Shown here piece after piece: positions 52,801-61,033 of a stretch of 64,000 nt of DNA; positions within the stretch are counted from its first letter, which is position 1; the number at the start of each line of letters is the position of its first letter. A program made the translations under genes and the position numbers. Location of the stretch: assembly GCA_949358305.1 (NCBI GenBank), contig OX442320.1, positions 12,168,259 to 12,232,258 on the forward strand, given 5' to 3'. The stretch comes from Strigamia acuminata (lineage: Eukaryota; Arthropoda; Chilopoda; Geophilomorpha; Linotaeniidae). The notes beneath the pieces were generated by a model. It did not search any database. It was not told the origin of the DNA and saw only the letters and a program-made list of their open reading frames with translations.

Positions 52801-54103
52801 GCCCGAAATGAGAAGGGACATCGTACGATTCATACGACACTGTCCACGATGCCAAGCCTGCAAGCCTCGGAATAAGGCTAACTACGAGAATTTATCACTT
52901 GGACCGTTCGCCCCTTTTGATTGTTGGAGCGTAGACCTTATGGGTCCTAAGATAACAAGTGCAAATAGCCACAAATACATACTCGTGATCATGGATGTCG
53001 CAACAGGATGGCCAGAGTTGTATCCGATGGCCCACCCGACTAAGCAGAAAATAATCCAGTGCCTCTACGAAGTCGCGTTACATTTTGGCTTCCCGCGGAA
53101 ATTAATTTCCGATAATGGCCCACAATTCGCATCAAGGTTATACAAGGATTTCTGCAATCAATTCGACATTCAACCATCATTTACTTCAACGTATAACCCA
53201 CGGGCTAATCCCGTGGAGCGACTCAACCGCGACATAAAATATGCGCTTGCTATTTTCACAGACGTACATTCCAAGTGGGACGAGTTTCTTAAAGAAATAG
53301 CATTTAGCATCCGAACGACCATTTCGAGAAACCGCGGCTTTTCCCCGGCTTATCTCAACTTCGCTCGAGAGCTACGAGTGCCCTGGGATCCACGCATCCC
53401 AGAAGGAATTCGAAAAGTCGATCCAAAAAATCCTCACATTTACGTACATCAACTAGAACAAGCAATTTCGGCAACCTACCAACATATGATGTCACATGTG
53501 TTTGACATGCGCGAACGAGTGAAAAAGTCTGAAAAGAACACACAATTTTGTAATTTCAAAATCAACGATCTCGTATGGAAAGACACTCACATTTTATCCA
53601 GTGCAGATAAAGGGATTCATGCCGGCTTAGCCGACAAACGAGACGGCCCATACGTAATTACCAAGGCCCACGGCGGGAACGCATTTTCTCTGCAACGTTT
53701 GGCCGATAATGTAAATTTTCGATCAATCCACGCTCGAGAACTGACGCCTTACTTGCCGGAATTTCCACAAGAAGAATGGGCCGAGGACCAAACGCAGCCA
53801 TCTCCATCGCCCACAATACGAGATATGTTCGACGACATCGCCACTGTTTCAGACTTGAACGAAAATACGACTCACGCAACTCCAGACAGCGCCGAACTAA
53901 CTAGCGCCCCAGATGGAAATTTAGGAGGGGAGGAAGCAGCAGTTAACGAAGAAACTCCTAAAACTCCTGAAAAAGAAAAAGAGATTACTAAAAGATCCAC
54001 ACGATCGAGAAGTAAAATACCGAAACCTATAACACGACAAAGTACAAGAAAAAAGGCACCAAACCCGTTTATAAAGGACGGTAAAATCACCGGGAGGACA
54101 TGA
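49775..54103 (+). CDS. pol: Gypsy pol: protease, reverse transcriptase, RNase H, integrase
   Basis: Read after a -1 shift; the open frame starts at 49676. Residue numbers count from there. Protease LLDSGADRSFISS (about 203). RT with LCIDYRPLNAIT (454), MDLSKGYWQVEL and the catalytic YLDDIII (553). RNase H with LHTDASKIGLGAAL (712), a Glu in ATELECLAIVWAV and TDHQALRWF. Integrase with an HHCC zinc domain (HGHPLAGHAG to CPRCQACK, about 1018), then the catalytic triad in WSVDLMGP, ISDNGPQFA and NPVERLNRD, the last two about 35 residues apart. The order PR-RT-RH-IN places it in Ty3/Gypsy (Metaviridae). No chromodomain recognised; the C-terminal tail is basic. All catalytic residues look intact. 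Confidence 0.93.
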   Translation: MVKADREKIINLSARPEDQTPKFTKNTTINQAINEVITEEVVKLKLKLKEKKSKEIETNNKEISDSSSEDELKAKWINTNWLEKQIKELQKKVVYFTTAYFTTEKREYSGPTTNTADGEKIAETFQELPHAYEEAPPRKKRILHCNLVKERKDSLAMLTIKFNDKKFIGLLDSGADRSFISSDLYESLDKKQRDKLRGISENVAVKTAAGEVRPVGVLTTKVIWEGGVITHPFIVLPTYDTVLLLGMDIMAIMEIQPNPITRSWNYIDKREDPRLMTVPTELLDSNDEEDEWKGGNLKQFVQDYDFKSFNARLQEGNLAHNLAMDANLGETQTKLLEEMLQKHRKILTKEPGKTNYVKHEIELSTDKPVRVPFKGMNPQKREIVKTICQDLLDKGIVSEALGEYAMRIVLVMRAGSEPRLCIDYRPLNAITVIDPVQMPSIEAILRELAPFNWVTTMDLSKGYWQVELRAEDKEKTAFWSPMGRLMFNVMPFGLVNAPATFQRLIEKVLGDALHKYAWAYLDDIIIVSQTFDEHIRHIDEVIRRLAKAGLHIHPGKSQFCRKELAFLGYKVGVNGLSIDPKKVRAITDFPAPTDVKGVQRFLGMVNFFGRLLPHLAEVAAPITDLLKTVQKINPKEDPPKDPEIKFNWTSHCEAAFDKIKQMLIDTKTIPLPDLNREFILHTDASKIGLGAALMQMHEIDGIHQEVPTIFISRKIQAAEKNYSATELECLAIVWAVRKFRPYLEFTKFTVQTDHQALRWFMGLKEPSGRMARWQLELMAYDLQIEYKPGKYNTVADALSRAPASEPDEPDDDGDDDSRIAYCPTPIRKWEFRKQNELPKEKLESSDEKYVGYWMRAYQSAKDARPNYDLSIEPRVSDKFVRAFVTHVSKGTNCVPPTREELVEAQKNDTAFCKRFYDYLTNETFPGDVYSEESREEFKIKASAYLIDDGLLLKYHPNFRDDLTESGSSIKVVIPRKVRTQILWMVHGHPLAGHAGVARTLYRASQLYYWPEMRRDIVRFIRHCPRCQACKPRNKANYENLSLGPFAPFDCWSVDLMGPKITSANSHKYILVIMDVATGWPELYPMAHPTKQKIIQCLYEVALHFGFPRKLISDNGPQFASRLYKDFCNQFDIQPSFTSTYNPRANPVERLNRDIKYALAIFTDVHSKWDEFLKEIAFSIRTTISRNRGFSPAYLNFARELRVPWDPRIPEGIRKVDPKNPHIYVHQLEQAISATYQHMMSHVFDMRERVKKSEKNTQFCNFKINDLVWKDTHILSSADKGIHAGLADKRDGPYVITKAHGGNAFSLQRLADNVNFRSIHARELTPYLPEFPQEEWAEDQTQPSPSPTIRDMFDDIATVSDLNENTTHATPDSAELTSAPDGNLGGEEAAVNEETPKTPEKEKEITKRSTRSRSKIPKPITRQSTRKKAPNPFIKDGKITGRT

Positions 54104-54349
54104 TAAAGCAAGAAAAATCCAAAATGGTTGGCATAACCAATCAAAAGCGATAAAACAATATGACGTAATTACCCCGACCTCCTAGGGACAAAAACAATCA
54201 CAAGGAGACTCCAACAATCAACTACGTATTACATACGAAAGCCAATCAAGATACTTAACCTCGACTACCCTTTCAACTTTGCACTCCGCGTTCTGTCACG
54301 ACGACAACAGGTGCTTGACAAAAATCGCAACCAACAAATTGAATCAAAA

Positions 54350-57265
54350 ATGCGAAGAAACTGGAAGCAATCACCCGACAACGAAGAGGAAGAAATGGAT
54401 CGGGACCCAAGCGAAGACGAATGGAACGATCCCGCAAGATGGGACGAGGTTGAACCGGAAGAAAATCGGGAAAAGCCCGATGGAAACGAAAAGGTAAAAA
54501 TAACAAAGAATTTAATTTGTGGCTAAACCACAAAAATACGTGAAACAAGATTCATAAAAGAAAACATCTTTATGTCAACAAACGAAAAATGACACGAGCC
54601 ATTATTTAAGATTCAACACGTGTAAAAAGCACATGGTCGACCATGGCGCCATCTTGAATCCAAATTCGGAATTTAACAAAAATCTAATTTTTATGTATTC
54701 ATTCCTCAGCCGGAACACCAACTTACGTGGGGACCCATCGATCCGCAAAACGTGTCTTCGGGTACACTCTGGAGAAGCGAAATTCCGACCCCATTTCGAA
54801 GAGCGTTAGAGGACGACGTCGACACCGGACCATGGAAAATTCGGCTCACTTCATCCCGAGCCCGATCGCGATTTTGGGCAAGTCAGGAGACCCTGATACA
54901 CTACTTCCCAGAAAAGATGCGCGACGCACTGAGGACTGAAATTCCAGAACGCGACGACGCACCAGCACCACTCCCAAACAAGTTTTTGGAAAAGGACTAT
55001 CCAAGCGAGCCCGAAGAGTGGGCTGTCCTCGAGAGGTGGCAAAACGCCGCTACAGACGAAGAGCGCCGACAAATACACAGAGACTATTACAACGAAGTCA
55101 GACGGACGGCGTATCGAGATCTCTTCAAAATACTGAAACCAGCAGGGTATTCGACAGATGAGATAAAAACTTGGTTAAGCCAGGTTCGAGGAGAAAGACC
55201 AGACGTTCCCAACTGGCGACCCGAACACGGATTTATCACCTCACAGAAAGCAATGCACCAGCTCCACTACCTGGGCATCTTTGGGCGCAAGCGACAAAAA
55301 GCGGAGAAGCGACTCTCGAGCGAGTTGTTGAATAACACACACGACAACAAGCGACGACGCCTGGATCAGCCAAGCACGTCGTACAACACGCAAGATCGAT
55401 CGCAGTCACATCCTCGAGTTTATTACCGACACGCTCGAGAACCCTCACCGCGACGAGAACCCAGAGTCGAGAGACCACGAGAGGTTGAGACTTACCGCTA
55501 CTCCAGGAATCGACCGAACCAACGCGGATGCCTCAGGTTATCAAGGCCACGAGCGGAAACATGGGGACGCTTTGAGAGATCACGTGAAGTCGATGAGGTA
55601 GAGACTCTGCAAGTGGAAGTTCGACAAGAAGTGCCAATAACGATCGAACACGAACAATCGGTAGAGCCGATGATCGTACCCGAACAAGAAAAACTTTACA
55701 CCGAAGCCGATATGGTAGCAGCCGTCCTGAAAGTCAAGAACGAACAGGCGAAACCCGTCTATCGGCCGACCAAATCAATCGAGATGAGTGTAACATCGGT
55801 ACCAAGCGCATTCATCAAGGCGCCAACAAAACCAGTTAGTAGCGTACCTTCTAGTCTGCCCAGCGCATTCCGAAAGACTGTGATTATCGGAACCCCAACA
55901 TCGCTGAGTCCCTTTGAACAACTTAAACGACGACAAGATCGTTTTGGACCCATTTTCCCGGCCGTACCGGAAGAAACGCGAAGCGAAATTTCCACGTCGA
56001 GAACGCCGATTGTTTGGGATGAGCCCGAACCCGACATTCAACGAGTTTTAATTAATTCAAAGCAAGTGGCCGTGGCTAAAACCGATAAGAACGACCAAAC
56101 GCCTTCAAAACCAACTTCCAATAACCAGTCTTCGGAGGTTCGAGCCACGATCCAGTTCGACCCAACGCCATACGATTTACAGTCGTTTCTCGACACAACC
56201 ACGATCGAACAAGCGAAAGAGATGGTGTCCGACGTTGACGAATATCAAGCCAGGACCATGCAGATTGCGATAACAAACATCCAAAGTGCAGCCATAGAGT
56301 TCATCAAGAGCCCTGGACGAGATCATCCGTCACGGACAGCGCGCACAACGGTCGTACTCACGGACATGATGTCGCTCGTATTGGCCGCGTCCACATTTAG
56401 AAACGCCCGTGTAGCGTTGGCAGCCTGGGCAGTCGTCGCACATGAAAGCTTTCTGTTGCCTCCCGCTCTCATCGAACGATGGCTAAAGTTAGTCCCTTCC
56501 TGTATCCAGGTTCGCGCGCAGTTAGTTGCGGAGGACGTCGACCCGGAGCAATCATATCAAGCGGTCCGAACTGTGGCTTTACCACAGAGCGAACCAGTCG
56601 TATTAATCAACGAACCTCTCCCTGAGACTCCGGCAAACCAGACAGTCCCGGCAGCCACTCCAGAGGAGACGATAAAGTTCCCCGAAGGACTGGTCCCGAT
56701 CGAGGGCGTGAAAACAGTCGTCCGAAAATCGAAAGCGAAGCCGAAGATCCTGCGGCCCAAGAAAAGGATGGAGCCAAAGCCGTTGCCTCCAATCGATGCA
56801 CATCTGAAGACGTATTATCCGAGCTTGACCATGACCAAGGGAACGAAGGATAAAATTAAGAAATCAAGCGATCATGGTCATTCGCTTTATGTGTGGATGG
56901 AACGCACCCTCGAAGCGGGTCCGGGCGTCGATTTCATTCAACACCAACGTCTGTTGCGCGCCCACCGTGCCCCAAAGACTCCAGCCGAGGCCCAGAAGAT
57001 CCACCACACGAATCAGGGCCTAGCTCCCTTCCTTTCACGTATTTGGATACACGAACGAGTCGGCGCCGCATACGAACCGGTTGGCGGCCACGATCGATAT
57101 TTTATCGGAGAATTTGAAGATCCAAGCGACCGCTCGTCCCGTCTTACCTCTACTCCGCCGATCAGTAAACCCACAACTCCGAAGATGGCTGAACCATCCG
57201 TAACTGAAGAACTACCTCCACCTCCGCCTCCGGATGTTCCCCAGGGATCACCTGAGAAGAAGTAA
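54350..57265 (+). CDS. Third ORF of the Gypsy element, spliced, function unknown
   Basis: An 899-residue product from exon 54350-54493 (starts MRRNWKQSPDNEEEEMD) and exon 54710-57265. The 216-bp intron has a GTAAAA donor and a TTCCTCAG acceptor, is T-rich and contains stops. The frame may extend upstream to an acceptor-like CAG at 54308-54310, so the message may be subgenomic. Seen: an acidic N terminus; a Trp-rich region (EEWAVLERWQNAATDEERR); an Arg-rich middle (HAREPSPRREPRVERPREV); a helical region around MMSLVLAASTFRNARVALAA; and a Pro-run C terminus (LPPPPPPDVPQG). No signal peptide, no clear membrane anchor and no furin-type site, so it is not a recognisable envelope protein. It could be an accessory nucleic-acid-binding or structural protein. 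Confidence 0.75.
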
Positions 57266-57329
57266 AGTGAAATCTAACTTTGAGTTTTCGCAATGTTTGT
57301 TGTTTTATTGTAAATCCCCCAACAACATT

Positions 57330-57344
57330 GCTGAGGAGGGGACG
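57330..57344 (+). other. Polypurine tract of the Gypsy element
   Basis: TGAGGAGGGGACG directly precedes the 3' LTR and can prime plus-strand DNA synthesis. Confidence 0.7.
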
Positions 57345-57954
57345 TGTGGTGACCACGAGGTCACAAAAGTGTTTTAATAATTTATAATTCAATAAATAAT
57401 GATTTTAGTATTCATAATAAAATATTGTCAGATCATTACGGGAAAACTAGCTATACTAGTTTTACCGTTTCTGCGGGACTGACGTGACAACGTCATGAAT
57501 TTGCATAATTCTCCGAATTTAGGCAAATACGTCATTTCCGGTCCAGCCAGTATTTAAACCCGTGTCTGACCGGAAACCCCCCACTTTATAGATACCAGAG
57601 CAACATTAGCATCACCACCTCACCGTCAGGCCGTTTTACCGGATTGATAGAGGATCGATGCCCGTTGCCAATTACATCTATAAATCAGAGTCACAGATAT
57701 TATCGTAGCAATACTACGATCGTAATATCTCCCGAAGCGAAGCGTTTGCGAACACGTGTTTCGCCAGACGCCATTACCCTAGACAACAGTAGAAGCCACG
57801 TGTAAGACTGCCGTGCAGCAACAAATCGTATCCGCCAGCAAGGATCCGAGACCACATTGTTAAGTATCATTATTGTATTATTACAAGTGTGAAATAAAGG
57901 GTGTTATTAGTAAGATATTGTGTAAGTTTATTTACCGGAATCAAGGTTACGACA
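57345..57954 (+). repeat. 3' LTR of the Gypsy element
   Basis: 610 bp, same sequence as the 5' LTR; followed at once by AAGT, the target duplication, and then by INO80B coding sequence on the minus strand. Confidence 0.93.
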
Positions 57955-58540
57955 AAGTTATCTTAGGAACGTCGCTTTTCTTCGATGATTTCGACCTGCT
58001 GTTTTTCGTTTTAGTGTCTTGTTTTTTCAACAACCGATCGATGGTTAATTTCTGTAAAACAAAATCAATTAAAAAATTTTCGGAATTTATTATTGTTTAG
58101 TAATTTGCTTATACTTTATCTTTTTCCCTTTTCTCGTGCGCTTGTTGTCGTCGCTTTTTCGCTCTCAAAGCTCTTTTCTGCAACCTTTCCTCCGTCATTT
58201 CTTTTTCTTTGTATCTTGAAAAAAAAAATCAAGAAATTAAATTAAACATTCGATTAAATTATGAAATTTAAGTGAAATACCCGACGGTAGCATTTGCAGC
58301 TCGGGTGTCGTTCCATCCCTTTGAGTTTTATTCTCTAAAAGCGCTCTCTAGCTTGGAAAATCAACTATTTATTGCATCTAAATCTTTCAAATCAATTTAC
58401 TTGTCGAGCTGTCATCAAAGCGGGATCTTTCATTCGTTTTAATTCATCGCACTCGTCTCATTTTCCTGACTTTAAAGCTAAGAATTCTTCCACAGTTGAG
58501 CGCGAACACACTTCGACAGCAGAACAGCGTTCAAACACAG
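57955..58540 (-). pseudogene. INO80B: INO80B-like gene, 5' part, broken by the Gypsy element
   Basis: Minus-strand exons: about 58540-58401, 58347-58281, 58206-58115, 58051-57955. They read TVEEFLALKSGK, then an in-frame TGA (58460-58458), then DELKRMKDPALMTARQ, RALLENK, EKEMTEERLQKRALRAKKRR and KLTIDRLLKKQDTKTK. This matches the INO80B/IES2 (PAPA-1) layout, including the TARQ-RALL junction and the TI-RLLKKQ motif. The last exon runs into the 3' LTR at 57954 and its continuation lies at 32009. The premature TGA, the inserted 26 kb and the lost zinc ligand downstream all argue for a dead copy. The first exon(s) were not found. Confidence 0.8.
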
Positions 58541-58766
58541 CTAGTAATCATCCCGCGAAGCAAAAACAAAATACCTTAATTAAATACACATAAATTAAAA
58601 AGAATAAAAAACAATTTCAAGAAATGCTCTTTTCAAGCACACATTTAGAAATTCGTTGACTAACGCGCATTATTTTGAAAAATCCTGGTATAATCTAGTA
58701 AATTGGACGCCAATATTTCCTAAACTCGTTTGAATCAAACTAAAATTGATGAAGCAGCAACGTTAC

Positions 58767-59582
58767 TTTCCACTGGTCGCATTTCGTCGCCGACTTTAAC
58801 ATTTATGGCTCGCAAATCGTCGTAACTCAACCATTTTCCGATCTACAAACGAAATGGAGTAATAAATAACTAGACCTTTGATTCGGTGTGTAATTTACGT
58901 CATCCGCATGCGGAATAGTGGCGGAGATGGCCAAAAATCGTATCCTATCCCCGATTTTTGCTCTACTCCCGTCGTGTGTAACATCTTCATCCGGCTAACA
59001 ACCGCTTCTAACGTGGGTCCACGAGACTCACAATTGAGAAGATGCACCTGAAATATTTGACAAATTTAAGCTGCCGTTGTTGGAATTGGTTCTGCATATT
59101 CATTTCCGCACGTTGTCGATTAGGAATAGTTTGACGAGCTGTTTCAATTCTTCGTTGTTGGTCCAACATCGCGTTAATTTGTCCCATTTTTCCTTGAAAT
59201 GAATAAATGTCAACGATTTATCGTTTTCGTAATGACGATAGTTCACCCACGGGAATTGTTCGAATAATGTCAGAGTTTTTTATGATTGTGTATTCGTTTC
59301 CTACGGTGTCGCCCGTCAATTTGGAGCACGTTAAACCCAAATAAGCGAATTTCTCCTTCCAATCTCTGCATTTTTCGCTGCAGAGTGCCTTGACGGGACC
59401 CACTAACGAAGAAATTAGTGATTTAGACAACGAGCGGATAATCAGGAACGATTAAACATGCCGTAGACGGTTTTGACGTTTTCGTTTTTCATCAGTAAAC
59501 GGATGATCGCCAATTCGAATATGACCGTTTTTCCTGACCCCGTCGGCGCCGATACAACGATCGATTGATCGGTGAATAAAAC
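58767..59582 (-). pseudogene. HFM1: HFM1/MER3 meiotic DNA helicase fragment
   Basis: Five minus-strand exons: 59582-59462, 59402-59251, 59192-59112, 59047-58899, 58842-58767. They encode only the N-terminal helicase half: SIVVSAPTGSGKTVIFELAI (motif I), VKALCSEKCRDWKEKF, LTGDTV, IPEKWDKLTRCW, ESRGPTLEAVVSRMK, RFLAISATIPHADD (motif III) and IGKWLSYDDLRA. HFM1 unwinds DNA during meiotic crossover formation (family knowledge). Damage: the Walker B motif reads LFLIDN-VH, so the catalytic Glu of DEVH is Asn. Exon 4 is 149 nt and lacks one base, shifting the frame between SRMKM and the SATIP motif. The first intron needs a GC donor. The rest of the gene is absent on both sides. Confidence 0.8.
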
Positions 59583-59689
59583 CTGAAGGAACAGATGAGC
59601 AAATAAATTAATTGGGGATAATCAATTCGATTCAAATTCTAGTTCATTTACCTCGTCGAAGACTATCGATCGTAATGAAGGGAAAATGC

Positions 59690-59830
59690 AAAAAAAAATG
59701 GCGGCATTGTTTTTAACGTGGCGCCATCTCGGAGTATTCTTACAAATTTGCATAGTTCAGACGAAATCTGCTAGATGGCAACCCGATAATCTGGCATAAA
59801 AATTACGTCATATTACAATAACTCAACTAA
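59690..59830 (-). repeat. Reverse copy of the GCCATCTA repeat
   Basis: Reverse complement of the family at 21.6-22.5 kb: shares GGCGCCATCTCGG-like, GCTAGATGGCAACCCG and AAAATTACGTCAT blocks. Confidence 0.65.
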
Positions 59831-59922
59831 AAATTAAATTTATTACCAGAAATCCTGTATTTTCAATGCACTAACATTACTGCATGTTGAAAACGACAAC
59901 CATAACCGTTTTAGATTAAATT

Positions 59923-60842
59923 CATTAAAGGCAATCTGACTTCTATCAAGCTGACTACGATCTGCCCGACTCCGTGCACAGAGTAGTTTGTGGTTTTGAG
60001 AATAGATGGCGGAAATGTCAACTTGGCATATTTTGTTAAAAAACCTCGAGATCTTTTGAAATATCACCCGGATTTCTTAAATTTTTATCGGAAACACATA
60101 AATTATTAGTAAAATATTAATATATTTGGTATTCAATGTTTTTTAATCGTTTCATTAAAGGCAAAACGACTTCCATCAAGCTGACTACGATCTGCCCGAT
60201 TCCGTGCACAAAGTAGTTTGTGCTTTTGAGAATAGATGGCGGAAATGTCAAGTTGGCATATTTTGTTAAAAAACCTCGAGATCTTTTGAAATATCACCCA
60301 AATTAATTAAATTTTTATCGGAAACACATAAATTATTAGTAAAATATCAATATATTTGGTATTCAATGTTTTTTAATCGTTTCATTAAAGGCAAAACGAC
60401 TTCCATCAAGCTGACTAGGATCTGCCCGATTCCGTGCACAAAGTAGTTTGTGGTTTTGAGAATAGATGGCGGAAATGTCTAGTTGGCATATTTTGTTAAA
60501 AAACCTCGAGATCTTTTGAAATATCATCCGGATTAATTAAATTTTTATCGTAAACACATAAATTATTAGTAAAATATCAATATATTTGGTATTCAATGTT
60601 TTTTAATCGTTTCATTAAAGGCAAAACGACTTCCATCAAGCTGACTAGGATCTGTGCGACTCCGTGCACAGAGTAGTTAGTGCTTTTGAGAATAGATGGC
60701 GGAAATGTCAAGTTGGCATATTTTGTTAAAAAACCTCGAGATCTTTTGAAATATTACCCTGATTAATTAAATTTTTATCGGAAACACATAAATTATTAGT
60801 AAAATATTAATATATTTGGTATTCAATGTTTTTTAATCGTTC
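59923..60842. repeat. Four tandem copies of a 230-bp repeat
   Basis: The unit starts CATTAAAGGCAA at 59923, 60153, 60383 and 60613 and includes AGAATAGATGGCGGAAATGT and AAACCTCGAGATCTTTTGAA. Copies are about 95 percent alike by eye. The array abuts the DIRS-like element. Confidence 0.88.
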
Positions 60843-61033
60843 TACCTCCCGTTCTACGGAATCCCAGGAGAGGGCGCACCCGCTGGAGCCGTTCAGTTTT
60901 TAGCACACTCCGGAGTCGTTTGGTTAAGGTTAATTTTTTGGTGAGTAACAAAATCGTTTTTTATTAAAAAATTAACGTATTTGTCTATTAAATTTAGTGA
61001 ATTTGGAGTAGTGATAATCTAAAGATTGTGGTT

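Larger units (their letters stand above)
32010..57954 (+). mobile_element. Ty3/Gypsy LTR retrotransposon with nested insertions
   Basis: LTRs of 610 bp (32010-32619 and 57345-57954) start TGTGGTGACC and end TTACGACA. A 4-bp target duplication AAGT flanks the element (32006-32009 and 57955-57958). It has a tRNA-Pro primer site, gag, pol (protease, RT, RNase H, integrase in Gypsy order), a third ORF and a polypurine tract. Without the nested DNA in gag (about 33.43-47.83 kb) the element is about 11.5 kb. LTRs agree in length and in every stretch compared by eye, so the insertion is probably young. Confidence 0.93.

Noticed and set aside
54350-57265. Envelope (env) gene in the Gypsy element
   Set aside because: Position and splicing fit, but no signal peptide, fusion peptide, cleavage site or convincing transmembrane anchor.
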